DNA from: Aricia agestis
Lineage: Eukaryota; Arthropoda; Insecta; Lepidoptera; Lycaenidae
Reading direction: 5' to 3'
Assembly: GCF_905147365.1 (NCBI RefSeq)
Contig: NC_056418.1
Span: forward strand, 11,283,262-11,347,261
DNA length: 64,000 bases
This document shows, piece by piece, positions 32,986 to 44,960 of the stretch (position 1 is its first letter; each line of letters opens with the position of its first letter). The position numbers and the translations under genes were made by a program. The notes below the pieces were generated by a model that made no database searches, had not been told where the DNA came from, and saw only the letters and a list, made by a program, of their open reading frames with translations.

Positions 32986-34005
32986 GTGTCTACATCAAGA
33001 GAAAGATACCAACAAATCACAACTACTTAATAGCTAATCATAACAATATGCAGATTCACTTTTACAAGCTTTTGTTTCCGCTTTTCCTCTTTATGATGCA
33101 TTGTGACATGTCAACATCATCAAAGACTAACTAAAGCTAAAAGCACATTATCCAGTCGGGCTATTATTTTCCGGTATAATTGACTTGGGAATAGGGTGAC
33201 CACATTTTACCCGAAAAGCCGGACAGACTAAATTGTTCTGTCAACCATGATACACCGACTATTTCACGATAATTGTAGCAGTACACTCAAACTAGTATTA
33301 TTATGTAGACTTGTCCAAGCATCGAAAAATAAAGTGAAAATATTATGCCGCCTTCTTCTTGTTTTAGTTTTAGAGAACAATGAATAAAAGTTATATAATC
33401 AAGACTCGTTGAAGAGAAGATTAAGTTTTAGATAAAAACATCAACATCTAAATACTACCCTTAATCTTATATATATAAAAATGGATTTTCAAATGTGTTA
33501 GTCGCGCTAAAACTCGAAAACAGCTGAACGGATTAGGCTGATTTTGGACTTAAAATGTTCGTAGAAGTCCAGGGAAGGTCTTAAAGATGAGAAATAATGA
33601 AAAAGTTGCGCGATATATGCCAATAACGACAATTTAATTTTCCCCATACAAAATGTTCTTACCTGTTTGTTACGAAGATTCGGTATTTTTGGCATGATAA
33701 CACGTAGATCTAGATAAAATAAGGGTTTTGAATCGACAACATATATCCATAATAGCCGAATTACCACGTATTTGTAAAAATAAACACTATGATGACACTT
33801 TCCGAATTCAATTTGACACAAAAACAAATATTTTTTTATCAAATACCCACATTTTCTAACAAGTCTGCTATAATTGACATTTCGATAGACTATAGAACAA
33901 GGAATACTTCTTCTTTTGAATTTCTCCTGCGTGAATCGCCTACCTTAGAGTGTGATGACGGAGACAATATTATGTAACATTATAATACCACTAAAATAAC
34001 CCTTA

Positions 34006-34475
34006 GGGTGGGTTGCACCATAACTGTAACTTAAACTATAACTACAACGCAAAATCTTTGGTTAAAGTCAATAATGGACGCCTTATTTAACGATAACCAT
34101 AACCGCTAAAACTTATATTGAAAAGTTTTCGTGAAAATAATAATTATTGTAACCACGGAATAATAATCGTAACCATGGCGCACAGTTTTGTTATAGCAAA
34201 TATTTTTCCTGTAGATTTTTACGGATGTCGTAGGATGATTTGATAAATCCGTGTTTTCGCGATATCCCTAGAATTTTCGCGAAAATTCGATTTATCAAAT
34301 CATCCTACGACACGGATAAGTCATTCATTTTTATACTCTCAACTCCATTAACTATAGCCTTAACAAAAAAATAAACGCAAGTTCAGACATCTGTCAAATT
34401 CTGTGGTCAAAGTTAAGGTAAAAGTTAAGTTAGCCATAACAGTAACTATAACCACGCCTCTGGTGCAACTCACTC
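34006..34475. mobile_element. PIF/Harbinger-type MITE (GGGTGGGTTGCACCA), copy 1
   Basis: TTA on both sides (34003-34005, 34476-34478). The inverted ends are GGGTGGGTTGCACCA and TGGTGCAACTCACTC. An inner foldback at about 34222-34318, with GTCGTAGGATGATTTGATAA arms, is absent from copy 2 (58839-58999) and is probably a nested insertion. Confidence 0.8.
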
Positions 34476-34524
34476 TTAAATTTTTTTCCACTTCATTAAT
34501 TCATGTTTTTTTTAACTGTCGATT

Positions 34525-34560
34525 CTGGCTATTACAAAGTGTTAACTTTGTAATAGCCAG
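34525..34560. repeat. Perfect 16-bp hairpin
   Basis: CTGGCTATTACAAAGT and its exact complement around the loop GTTA, between the Harbinger MITE and the tandem array. Confidence 0.8.
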
Positions 34561-34570
34561 TTAGTTAATT

Positions 34571-35180
34571 CGCCCCCCGAACCCCCCTACTTGGGGGGCT
34601 CCGCCTCCCCTTCCCCCCACTCCAAGAATCGGTTGCTTAAAACAAACGGCTTCGCGTCGTTAGTATTGCGTATTTTTCTCATGTTTTAAGAAAATACTAA
34701 GTTACTTATTTGATGTGAATATCTCAAGGAAAAGAACACATTCAGTTTTTGTGTGAGGTTAAGTACTATGCGGGGGGCTTCGCCATCCGAACCCCCCTAC
34801 TTGGGGGGCTCCAACCCCCTTCACCCCGCTCCAAGAATCGGTTACTTAAAACAAAACGGCTTCGCGTCGTTAGTGTTGCGTTTTTTTCTCATGTTTTTAG
34901 AAAATACTAAGTTACTTATTTGATGTCAATATCTCAAGGAAAACAACACATTCAGTTTTTGTGTGAGGTTTAAGTACTATGCGGGGGGCTTCGCACCCCG
35001 AAACCCCCTACTTGGGGGGCTCCGCCCCCCCTTCCCCTCGCTCCAAGAATCGATTGCTTCGCGTCGTTAGTATTGCGTTTTTTTCTCATGTTTTAAGAAA
35101 ATACTAAGTTACTTATTTGATGTGAATATCTCAAGGAAAACAACACATTCAGTTTTTGTGTGAGGTTTAATTACTATGCG
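34571..35180. repeat. Three tandem ~210-bp units
   Basis: Units start near 34571, 34781 and 34991 (spacing 210 and 211). Each contains CCCCCTACTTGGGGGGCTCC, GGCTTCGCGTCGTTAGT, CTCATGTTTT and TTGATGTGAATATCTCAAGG. The third unit has lost the short AAAACAAACGG piece. The G/C runs can pair within each unit. No ORF. Confidence 0.9.
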
Positions 35181-35245
35181 TAAAATATTCGTAGAAGTCC
35201 AGGGAAGGTTTTAAAGTGACACGAAGTTCACCGGGACAGCTAGTT

Positions 35246-36020
35246 AATAGTATATAATATTTAATGCAGCTTCGTTTTTGTATATTTCTACAAAAAAAAG
35301 TTAAACCAAAGACAAACGCTTTCTGATTGGTCAGAACTTGAGTAAGTCGTTAAAAGTTTATTTCAATTATTTGGTAATACATGACATGATACCATATACT
35401 TACTATGCTGTTTGATAAGAAAAGATGCAGTCCGTTTTAATAGTATTCATATTAATCCAGAAAAGAAAACAGATTATGTCCTACTATATCCAGACGCCTC
35501 GTCACCCTACTAGGGCCCAGCATTAGCGATTTCATGCGCAGGATGAACCATTACATAATTTGTATCACCACGAATCTTTACTTCATAACGCGGTTATAAA
35601 CAGAGGGAATGGGGTTAGTGGATATTACAAGCATCGGATGCGACAAAATGAAATCTTTGATGTTTATTTTATTAAGATCAGGTGCTGTTCTTTTGTATCT
35701 CACTGCGTCAGGAGAAAAAAAGGTTATTTTTTCACTTGTAAATCGTACTAATATTTTTTTGCTTAGTTTGTTTGAACTCAGGAATTACTAGTTGGAGTTG
35801 AAAAAATATTTTTGTGTTGAATAGTCCATTTATTGAGAAAGGCCTTAGCCTAAAGCCTTTCTCAACATCGCGTAGCGGCCAATAAGAGTGAAGCAACATT
35901 CGAAAATGTGGGAAAAACTGTGTAAATTATAAATAGTAATTTATAATTTACACGGCTAAAGCCGCGGTATACGGCTATGGTACATATACTAATCTAATAA
36001 TTTTCAAAAGTGTGTCTGTA
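35246..36020. other. No gene; two small hairpins
   Basis: 35836-35864 pairs TTGAGAAAGGC with GCCTTTCTCAA. 35921-35954 pairs GTGTAAATTATAAAT with its complement. Short frames near 35560-35790 have no motif. Confidence 0.5.
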
Positions 36021-36026
36021 TGTCTA

Positions 36027-36245
36027 CAGGGTGTAACAAAAATAAGTGATAATACTTTAGGGTGTGTACGTGTTCCTTGTAGAGAGTTCACTGTGAAAGT
36101 AGCAGCGCTGAAAGACCAAAAAAATTTTTCACTTTTGTATGGGGAAACTCGTGACGCTCGGACCCTTGCCCATACAAAAGTGAAAAAAATTACAAGGAAC
36201 ACGTACACATCCTAAAGTATTATCACTTATTTTTGTTACACCCTG
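36027..36245. mobile_element. Foldback MITE, TA-flanked (copy 3 of 3, deleted arm)
   Basis: Ends CAGGGTGTAACAAAAATAAG bordered by TA (36025-36026, 36246-36247). About 40 bp of the right arm (the GCAGCGCTGAAAGACC part) is missing compared with the left arm and the other copies. Confidence 0.85.
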
Positions 36246-36246
36246 T

Positions 36247-36418
36247 ATATGCCCGTCTGTCTGTGTATTTGTTACCTCTTTACGCCCAAACCGCTAAACC
36301 TATTTTGTTGAAATTTGCTATGGAGCGCATATTAAGATACTTTTGTCGCAGATAAATGTACAGCTCTCATGCGGTAAACAAATTTTGGCGCAATTGGGTT
36401 GCGGAAATCATATAGTGA
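36247..36418 (-). mobile_element. GACGCCCGC-family retroposon
   Basis: Minus-strand copy directly abutting the MITE. The head near 36415 is diverged; the tail has (CAGA)n at 36255-36265. Confidence 0.65.
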
Positions 36419-36683
36419 TGTTTAAATCATCTACAACGGATGCAAGGCCTCATTTAAAGGGTCTTGTCACGAGTAAAATAATCCTGAACAGCAAGAGCTT
36501 TTGATGTCAAAACTATTGCAACGTCGCTGTGGCAGAACGACGGGCGAAGTGAGACTTAAAGGCTATTGTTGGTTTATCATCTCAGAACAAAACAATACTC
36601 CAGACAGTGTTCCATTCAGCACTTGTATGTTTTCGAATAACTTACAAACTCATTCAAATGTTAGTACCTATAATAACAATTTG

Positions 36684-37011
36684 ACGTGGGAGAGCCATGC
36701 TTCAGCACGAATGGGCCTGCTCGACCGGAGAAATACCATGGGCTCACAGAAAACCGGCGTGAAACAGTGCTTACGCTGTGTTTCGCCGAGTGAGTGAGTT
36801 TACCGGAGGCCCAATCCCCTACCCTTTTCCCTTCCCTACCCTCTCCTATTTCCTTCCCTACCCTCTCTTATTACCCTATTCCCTCTTAAAAGGCCGACAA
36901 CGCACCTGCAGCTCTTCTGATGCTGCGAGTGTCCATGGGCGACGGAAGTTACTTTCCATCAGGTGACCCGTATGCTCGTTTGCCCCCTTATTTAATAAAT
37001 AAATAAAAAAG
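36684..37011 (+). mobile_element. LINE-derived short element, copy E
   Basis: Starts CGTGGGAGAGCCATGCTTC; full 5' UTR; an expanded linker with repeated CTTCCCTACCCTCTC; LINE 3' end; tail TTTAATAAATAAATAAAAAA. Confidence 0.88.
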
Positions 37012-37029
37012 TTACTTGAAAACAAGACT

Positions 37030-37547
37030 AAGGCTGGTTTTACAGTGACGCGTACCGTTCGCGCGGGTGGCAAGCACGGCTCGCAAGCACGCGGATGACC
37101 CGCTCGAAACTATAAAACGAGTTCAGTGCCACGCGATTTGCCACCTCGTACAGTCCCATTGAGAAAAACGCGGCCGAAACACCGTCCGCGCGGGCCATCC
37201 GCGCGGGCCATCCACGCGGGCCATCCGCGCGGGCCATCCGCGCGGTTTATTAACTATGTAACGATTAAAGGCATTCAAAGCTCGTAGACTGGTTTTAGTG
37301 TCACACGGACCGTTAATACGGATCGCTCCGCTTAGACTGATATTCTGTATAAAGCTTTAAGGTGGGTTTTAGAGTAATGCGGACGAATCCGTACGGACCC
37401 GTCGGCATTACTCATTAAAGGTTCATACAGATCGGTCTATACAGAGCGATCCGTATCGACGACGGTCCGCATGACTTTAAAACCAGCCGTAGATCGCGAC
37501 GCTTACAACTCGAGCGGACGGTACGCGTCACTGTAAAACCAGCCTTA
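37030..37547. mobile_element. Composite inverted-repeat element with GGCTGGTTTTACAGT ends
   Basis: The outer ends CTAAGGCTGGTTTTACAGTG are perfect inverted repeats that continue through GACGCGTACCGT. Further partial ends of the same type face inward at about 37285, 37362 and 37480. It therefore looks like several related palindromic elements inserted in one another. TSD ambiguous. GC-rich. Confidence 0.65.
37185..37243. repeat. 15-bp GC-rich minisatellite
   Basis: About four copies of CCGCGCGGGCCATCC inside the composite element; one unit has CACGCG. Confidence 0.85.
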
Positions 37548-37814
37548 GAAGGGTTTTGTTTTAAAGAATATAAAAATATTCTGTAAGATCTGTTGTGTAG
37601 TCTATAAGATGTATCCGTTAAAGTAGATACACTATTATATCCTTGTGTGCTTTCTATCTTATTATTAGAATAAACGTAAAAATTGTAGAGCAGAATTATT
37701 ATTATGCGTATTTGTTGCGCGATTACGGTACACATATTTTTTGCAATAAATAAATTATTCATCCAGAAAGAAACTACTGTTATTAGTCCAATGATAATAT
37801 TATGAATGACGTCG

Positions 37815-38275
37815 TTTTAGGGTTCCGTACCCAAAGGGTAAAAACAGGACCCTATTACTAAGACTTCGTTGTCTGTCTGTCTGTCCGTCTGTCTGTCTCT
37901 CTGTCTGTCTGTCTATCTCCAGGCTGTAACTCAGGATCGGTAATAGCTAGAGACTTGAAATTTTTACAGATTATGTATATCTGTTGCCGCTATAACAGCA
38001 AATGCTAAAAACAAAATAAAATTAATATTTAAGGGGGGGCTCCCATACATCAAACGTGATTTTTGGCCTTTTATCTCTATTTCGATAATGGCATCAGGTG
38101 TGTACTTGAATTTTTCTCAAAGTCCTTATTTATATGTTTACTTTAATATTTAATATTAATATAAAAATGAAAAATTAAGGGGAGTCTCATACAAAAAAAA
38201 ACAAAATTTTTATCCTAATTTTGCTTTATATTGGTACGGAACCCTTCGTGCACGAGCCCGACTAGCACTTGGCTG
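37815..38275. repeat. GGTTCCGTACC-ended repeat with GTCT microsatellite
   Basis: The ends TTAGGGTTCCGTACC and GGTACGGAACCCTTCG are inverted. A (GTCT)n tract lies at 37868-37916. The tail includes CGAGCCCGACTAGCACTTGG. I associate this pattern with a widespread lepidopteran repeat (recollection). No ORF. Confidence 0.65.
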
Positions 38276-38289
38276 ATTATTTTGTATAT

Positions 38290-38432
38290 TCAGAGAAGTT
38301 GATTCCCAGGTTTGAAGAGATTTGGTCGGCGTCAAACCTAGCATCAAATCACGACTAGTATTGAATTGACATAACCCAACCAAATAGCATAGGTCTTTCA
38401 ACTGCCTAGGCATAGATTTCCTCGATAGTACA
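38290..38432. mobile_element. MITE family GAAATTGATTC (copy 3, diverged)
   Basis: Shares GTTGATTCCCAG-type ends, CCTAGGCATAGATTTCCTCGA and GAATTGACATAA with 18758-18928 and 29968-30145. Confidence 0.55.
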
Positions 38433-38875
38433 TCATTGATGTAAGTACGTAATACTTTAACTATGTTTATCGTTAGTTTGATGTCATGTCTTTCGTTCTT
38501 CGTCCATTTATATGAGGAGCACTACCCATTGGCGCAACTAGGCCTAAGGTAATGTTGATGGCTACCCCAGCTTTACAGTAAAACACAACCTGTGTGGATG
38601 ATCGATGAGGGAGATTGTTTTGTCGCGGCTCTTTGAGGAAGTTAGCCCCGGGCCCCGCCATGTTGGATCAAAGGTAAGCCACTTACAAAGTACATAATTA
38701 GTTTGATGAGTTACCTTTTGTTTATTTAAAAGGTAAAAGTTGTATATTTTTTTGACATATTAAGGAAAATAAGGATATTTTGTTGCAAATACAAAGCTAG
38801 ATTAGTAGATGAAATTATTGTTTTTTTATTGCAATAAGCAGCTAGTTACTGTGTTATTAATTACTATATACTATA

Positions 38876-39253
38876 CTGCGTGACTGGTGAGACATGTTCA
38901 ATACTCGAGGACGTGATATTTGGTTATTTAGATGAAAAAAAATATAAAAAAATAATATCAATTGGTCACTGAGTAAATGTAGCTTAAAGTTAAATATTTA
39001 TTTACCCAACGCTTGGACACCGCGCGCGGGAAGGGTAGCCGCGGCGTGGTGTTTCTTTGATGGCGCACGCCGCCGCGCCGGTCGCATAGTATGCCTACAT
39101 GCCCAGCCGCGTAATTTACTTAGTGTCCATGATTATTTTTTTAAAGGGAAATTCGGACAAAATTTAAGTACCTAATTTTATTACATAATTATAATGAGAA
39201 TCGAGTGCAGAATACTCTCTTTAAGTATTGAACATGTCTTACCAGTCATGTTG
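38876..39253. mobile_element. TA-flanked MITE (CAGCATGACTGGTGAG), copy 2
   Basis: Ends CTGCGTGACTGGTGAGACAT and its near-inverse, bordered by TA (38874-38875, 39254-39255). Collinear with 23840-24195; the GC-rich core is longer here. Confidence 0.82.
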
Positions 39254-39330
39254 TATTTGACGCAAAAGTGAGTTTTTCTGTATGTTACCTTTTCAACTTA
39301 CAACAATGCAAAACGATGTGATTGATAATA

Positions 39331-39625
<295 letters not shown>

Positions 39626-40439
39626 GAATAAAAATACTTTGAGTACCGGAAAAGGACACAGGCACTTTTATCGCAAAAAATAAATAAAAAAGGCGCAACG
39701 ACGATACAAGCAACGAATTATAATTTATAAATTATAGTATCTAATAAGCCATTCAAACACAAGAAACAAAACGAACGTTAAAAAAAGTGACCTTCACCTG
39801 AAAATTTGTAAAATTAAGATTACATTTTTACTGATGCTCGGACTTATCGACCGCTACCTTTTAGTAAAATGTGCATTCGCCTTAAACCTAACTTTTATCT
39901 TCTGTCCTCTAAAATATCTGATAATCTATAAACGATGATGTAGCGAAATCTATTCAGTGTTGCGCTACAAGCTGCACGATAAACAAAGTCAGGTTGATTA
40001 ATAGCTACTCCACTATCAAACAACGTGCTTTAGTTTAAAATTCTAGGCTTGAACCGAAGCTAACCGCAACTTAGAGCTGCACTTTTCGTGCATTTTTTAA
40101 ATTTCGTTATTTTAGCTCCTGACGAAAACGGAGTGTGCTTTTTAATATAACGAAATTGTAAATGTTTAGGAGAAACTTTAAACTATTACAAATTGTAAGA
40201 TTTTGAACACGCCACAATATTATAGTTACCAAACCCTAATTTGTCGGCAAAATATGCTTAATACGATAAGAATTTCTATGTTTGTGCCAAATCCTCAAAA
40301 TCTCTATGTTTTTATGTTTGTATGTACCAAACGGATAATGCTTCAAGCCCTATAAGAGCACCGGTGATCACGACAACAATAGAATACAATAGCATTTCCA
40401 AGAATCCGCGATCGAAGGATAAAAATCAGATAAAAGTGG
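39626..40439. other. AT-rich, no gene recognised
   Basis: No motif-bearing frame, SINE or TIR. Confidence 0.45.
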
Positions 40440-40441
40440 TA

Positions 40442-40730
40442 GTTCGGCACGAATGGGCCGGCTCGACCGGAGAAATACCACGGGCTCACAGAAAACCAGC
40501 GTGAAACAGCGCTTGCGCTGTGTTTCGCCGAGTGTGTGAGTTTACCGGAGGCTCAATTCCCTACCCTTCCCTATTCCCTTCCTTACCTCCCCTACCCTGT
40601 AATCCTATTCCATAAAAGGCTGGCAACGCACCTGCAGCTCTTCTGATGTTGCTTGTGACCATGGGCGACGGAAGTTGCTTTCCGTCAGGTGACCCGTTTG
40701 CTCATTTGCCCCCTTATTTCATAAAAAAAA
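40442..40730 (+). mobile_element. LINE-derived short element, copy F (5'-truncated)
   Basis: Begins within the 5' UTR at TTCGGCACGAATGGGCC, then linker and LINE 3' end (CTGCAGCTCTTCTGATG), ending GCCCCCTTATTTCATA plus an A run. Confidence 0.87.
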
Positions 40731-41461
40731 ACTTTTATAATATATAGAAGATAGTCGGAATAATTTTGGGATTTTAGAAAGACTGATTAAGTTTGACTCT
40801 TTATAGTGCATCAATTTTAGTGCAGTCATCGGCTCCAAAACTGTTCCATTTCCCTCAAATTTCCTCTTTCTATCTCTCCTTTCCCCAGGAAACAGCCACA
40901 GCGAGATATTTCCGTGGCCACTTCAAGAAAGCCTATTAGTTCCTCAAAGGCTGAACCGATTGCATTCTAGGTCAACCGCCGATTTCGTATTTTAAGTTCG
41001 TTTTCAAAACCTTTTCTGGCAACAAATTATTATAAAATATTTTGAAGGGTACTTAAAATTTGAAAGGAATTACTTTAGGGCCTTATTACATTTTAATACA
41101 GTACGGTAAATGCACTGTTAAAAATTTAGTAAACCTTTTAGTGAGCTGTAAATAAATTACGTTGCCTTTCACGATCTTGGGTTGCTATAAGAACTTGTGA
41201 ATGTTGCACTAATGGCTTGCTTGTGGACAAAGTCTTACTGTTTACGCTTTTCAAACGTAGTATACGTTTTAAAAACATCTAGAACAGTCTACTAGCAACT
41301 TTCCAGCACTTTAAAATCTACCCCCGGCTAGGCAGTAGACACAAAATGTGGTAACCAATGTCCGAATAACCCCTATTCTTCGTGCTGGGTGGAGTGAAGA
41401 TAGCGAATGTTTACTTTACCGGCCCACGAGCTGTTACGTAACAATAGAGATTGGTAACTAT
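40731..41461. other. No gene recognised
   Basis: AT-rich, with a slightly GC-richer patch at 41320-41440. No supportable feature. Confidence 0.4.
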
Positions 41462-41463
41462 TA

Positions 41464-41640
41464 CAGCTTAGCAAAAAAGTGTCGGATGCAGTGACAGCTG
41501 AAACTAAGAGTTTTTATTTAATAACAACACTACATTACTTTTGTCAACTCTAGTAAATATTGTATCAAAAGAGTAGCGTAGGACAGCCTATATTAAAAGA
41601 AAAGCGCCCTCATTTAATACACACTCTTTTTGCTAAGCTG
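41464..41640. mobile_element. TA-flanked MITE (CAGCTTAGCAAAAA)
   Basis: Ends CAGCTTAGCAAAAAAGTGT and ACACTCTTTTTGCTAAGCTG bordered by TA (41462-41463, 41641-41642). 177 bp, no frame. Confidence 0.8.
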
Positions 41641-41701
41641 TACCTTAAATTTTATCGTTAAAATGGCATAATATGACTGCTAAATAAACAAATGAATGTG
41701 A

Positions 41702-41935
41702 AAAATAGCTAGATAACGTCCGGAATTCAGTAGCGCCAAAATTCGATTATCGCGCGGGAACCGTACATTTTTTAAGTATACTATGTCCTTTCCCGGGACT
41801 CCAAGTATTTCCATACTAAATTTCAGCAAAATCAGTAAAGTAGTTTAGGCGTGAAGAAGTAACAGACAGACAGATAGACAGACAGACATACAAACAAATA
41901 GACACACTTTCGCATTTATAAAATTAAATAGTATT
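41702..41935 (+). mobile_element. GACGCCCGC-family retroposon
   Basis: Diverged head GATAACGTCCGGAATTC; core CTATGTCCTTTCCCGGGACT; a mixed CAGACAGATAG tract; end CGCATTTATAAAATTA. Confidence 0.75.
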
Positions 41936-43380
41936 GATTGTAGTTTTATAAGCGTTAATAATAATTGTTGATCGGTTTATCAATAATGACTGCAGCCATG
42001 ATTTCGGATGTTTTCTAGTTGATGAAAATGTCCTTCTCAACGCTTCGTAATCGCTTGCATAATAATATGTCCGTATAAACCAATCTGTAAAGTTATTGTA
42101 AGTTGAGTTAAGCTGCCGGGTGAGCTCGAGACAACGACCATACAGCAAACATCGACTGTGAAAAAAATTCTCCGACAGTTGTTACACAGCAATCGATCTC
42201 TATCATACATAATAACCATCTGCTCGGTGCTAATGCATCACATTCTTATCTGCAAGCGCCAGGTCTGAACAATACTGAATACAAATAAAGAGAATACCTC
42301 AGCCCAGTAATGAACACAGCCATTCCACATTGTGACCAATGACCACATGCAATGTACGCAAATTTCTATTATAATAAGTTCCTGGGAGCTTTGGGCGAAG
42401 TTTAAAGAAAGAAAATTAAGCCATGTGTGATTTTCCAGTAATCCATAAAGAGTAATTTTTATTCATTGTTTTATAGTAACAAAAAACACCGTAACATTGA
42501 GAAAAAATACACACAGGAGAAAAGCAATCAAACTAAAACTTAGGTATTTAAAATAAAAATTATACTGAGTTTAAAAATCAACTTTATGCAAATTTCTCCA
42601 TAAATTAATCAAAAATAATTATTTTGCCAACTTAAAATTTTTTCCCAATTAAGTTTTTTCCAAATAAATAGCAAAAGTATACCTCTTCGTGTACCTCTTG
42701 GTTTCCACGTATTTATAATATAAACATCCAAACTACAGTATCGTAGCAACATATTAAGTAAAATATTTAGGGACTTTTATTGACTCCTAATTGGATGTAG
42801 GATAAAATAAATCAATTAAATTAGAACGGTGGATGCCCTCGCTAATGGCGAGCGATTTGTACATATCGATCGCTATACGAGTATTATGCGAGTTATAAAT
42901 GCGTCGAAAAATTTGTTATCGAAAAATGTGGAAGGGGAGCCCAAAATACTATTTTTGTGTCGAGTGTAATGCTACTAGAGATAATTTATAATAAGGGATG
43001 TTTGACTTAATTATTTCGAGAATATTAAAAAAATGAGATAATGGGTTTTTTACAGTTTGTGTGAATGGGCAAGGGTGATCTTAGTTGCCTGTAAGCAAAA
43101 TTAAAATAGTATCCTATGGTTTCGGGAACTGAATTTTCGTGTGACTTTGAGGTTGTGCAAGTCAGCCTACGATTAGTCCTGCAGGAAAGACCGGCGACCG
43201 GCCTCCCCGTATATAAGGACGATGAATGAAGTGTCTTAAGTATAAATAAAAAAATAAATTAAGAACCTTTTCAATCAAACATTTTTGATATTAAACCAAT
43301 GTTCAGTTGGATGTCAGTGTTGATGATGATGTGATTCGCGCCTAAATCGGATACCTAATGAAAATGAGGATTGTTAGCGC
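41936..43380. other. No gene recognised
   Basis: AT-rich. Small frames near 41924-42219 have no motif and overlap on the same strand. Confidence 0.45.
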
Positions 43381-43546
43381 TTAAACCCTGAACATGTCAT
43401 GGAGTAGACTGGAGAGTCGTTTATCAGGCGGTCGAGTAGCGAGCGTAATTAAGCACACGACACACACGGCTTGGTGGAACAGCGAGCAAATTGTGCCCGA
43501 GCATAGGCTGCAACGATGAGCAAAATGCTTGTTTAAAGGGGGAGGA

Positions 43547-43847
43547 TGTAACAGAACGCACCCGCGTGAAATTTTAAAATGAACACAGGCTGTCGAGCGA
43601 CGGTGGCATGGTCCGCGCTTGACCAATCACAGCGCAGCCCGCGCCACACATTTTTTCACGGCCGCCATCTTTGAGTTGAGTTGACCGATGGCCGCTGAAG
43701 TTTCAGTTCGTTTTTCGTATAATTATTGTAAAACTAGTGAATAAACTTTTGTAAAGTAGTGGTTTATGTGTTTTCATTTGTTTATCGAGTTTAAATAATA
43801 GATTCAGTTCACAATCTCGAGAAAGTCAAGTTAGTTACTCCGTGACA
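43547..43847 (+). mobile_element. Candidate solo or 3' LTR fragment
   Basis: TTTAAAGGGGGAGGA, a polypurine-tract-like run at 43532-43546, is followed by TGTAACAG. The block ends GTGACA about 300 bp later, so it has TG...CA limits. It contains a CCAAT motif (GACCAATCACAG), an arthropod initiator-like TTTCAGTTCG, and AATAAA near 43740. No matching second LTR or gag/pol is in the window. If correct, it is a different LTR family from the 48-kb element. Confidence 0.4.
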
Positions 43848-43876
43848 GTAGAAACAATGCCAAAAATAAAAGGTTT

Positions 43877-44275
43877 ACTAGATGACGCCCGCAATTCCGT
43901 TGCACCAAAATTTGTTTATCGAGCGGGAGCGTACGGCTTTCGGGATAAAAAGTATCCTATGTCCTTTCCCGGGTCTCAAAGTATCTCCATGCCAAATTTC
44001 AGCAAAATCGGTTCAGCGGTTTGAGCGTGAAGAGGTAACAGACAGACACACTTTCGCAATTATAATATTAACTAGATGATGCCCGCAACTCCGTTGCGCC
44101 GAAATTCGTTTATCGCGAAGGAACCGTACATTTTTCCGGGATAAAAAGTATCCTATGTCCTTTCCCGGTCTCAAAGTATCTCCATGCAAAATTTCAGCAA
44201 AATCAGTTCAGCGGTTTGAGCGTGAAGAGGTAACAGACAGACACACTTGCGCAATTATAATATTAATATAGATTA
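43877..44275 (+). mobile_element. Two GACGCCCGC-family retroposons in tandem
   Basis: Copy 1 runs 43877-44072 and copy 2 runs 44073-44275, head to tail. Both start CTAGATGA(C/T)GCCCGCAA and end CGCAATTATAATATTAA. They differ at scattered positions. The second head starts directly in the AT tail of the first. Confidence 0.85.
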
Positions 44276-44960
44276 ATTAAATTTGCTCTCTGAATATAAT
44301 ATTAAAGTTGTTTTAATCGAGCAGACTTAAGAAGAGAAGAAGATAGGCCAACGAGTACCAAGTTGACTCGAAAGTAAATTAGGTGCACCTCAGGTACAAC
44401 AGCACGCAGCAATTCTATGATGTAGTACCGCCATCTTGCTCTAGTGCGTTTCCATTGGAGATTGTTGAGTGATAAAACAGTAAAGGTATATCAGCAAGCA
44501 CGCGCCGTACGCGCCGCTTTTTGGAATTATGTGAAACCTCGCACGTTCGACCGCGCCGTACGCGCCGCATTTCGTGAACTATGCGGAGCGCTTGGCGCGT
44601 ACGGCGCGTACGGTGCTGACGAATGTCAGCAATTTCCGAAGAATATCTTATTTTGAAATAGTATTTTAACGTGAAACTAATAAAGTTCCGTGCACATTCT
44701 CGCCGTGTGTCTCAATTTAGTCCGAACGAGCTGTTTTAGACAAGCGAATTGAAATGATAGGAACGAAGTGTCGCGACGTCATGCGACCGCGACACCGGCT
44801 GTCGTAGATGCGACTTTAACTCGAATAACTGGGATATACGAGATAACATCATAATTCCCACTCAAGTTTTCTCTAGAGTCGATTTTTTTTCATATATACG
44901 TAACTAGCTTTTGGATTTTGGATTTTGTATTTCAAATTCGGTACCTGTGTACTACGAAAA
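44276..44960. other. GC-rich inverted words, no gene
   Basis: 44495-44625 has repeated CGCGCCGTACGCGCCGC in both orientations, probably an old palindromic element. The rest is unassigned. Confidence 0.4.

Larger units (their letters stand above)
33465..35245 (-). mobile_element. Composite: retroposon tail and head around 1.6 kb
   Basis: 33465-33590 is the minus-strand 3' part of a CTAGCTGTCCCGG retroposon (compare 39505-39625). 35188-35245 is its head. The word CGTAGAAGTCCAGGGAAGG occurs at both places, so these may be two copies or one element duplicated around an insertion. Between them lie AT-rich DNA, a Harbinger-type MITE (34006-34475), a hairpin, and three 210-bp tandem units. Confidence 0.5.
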
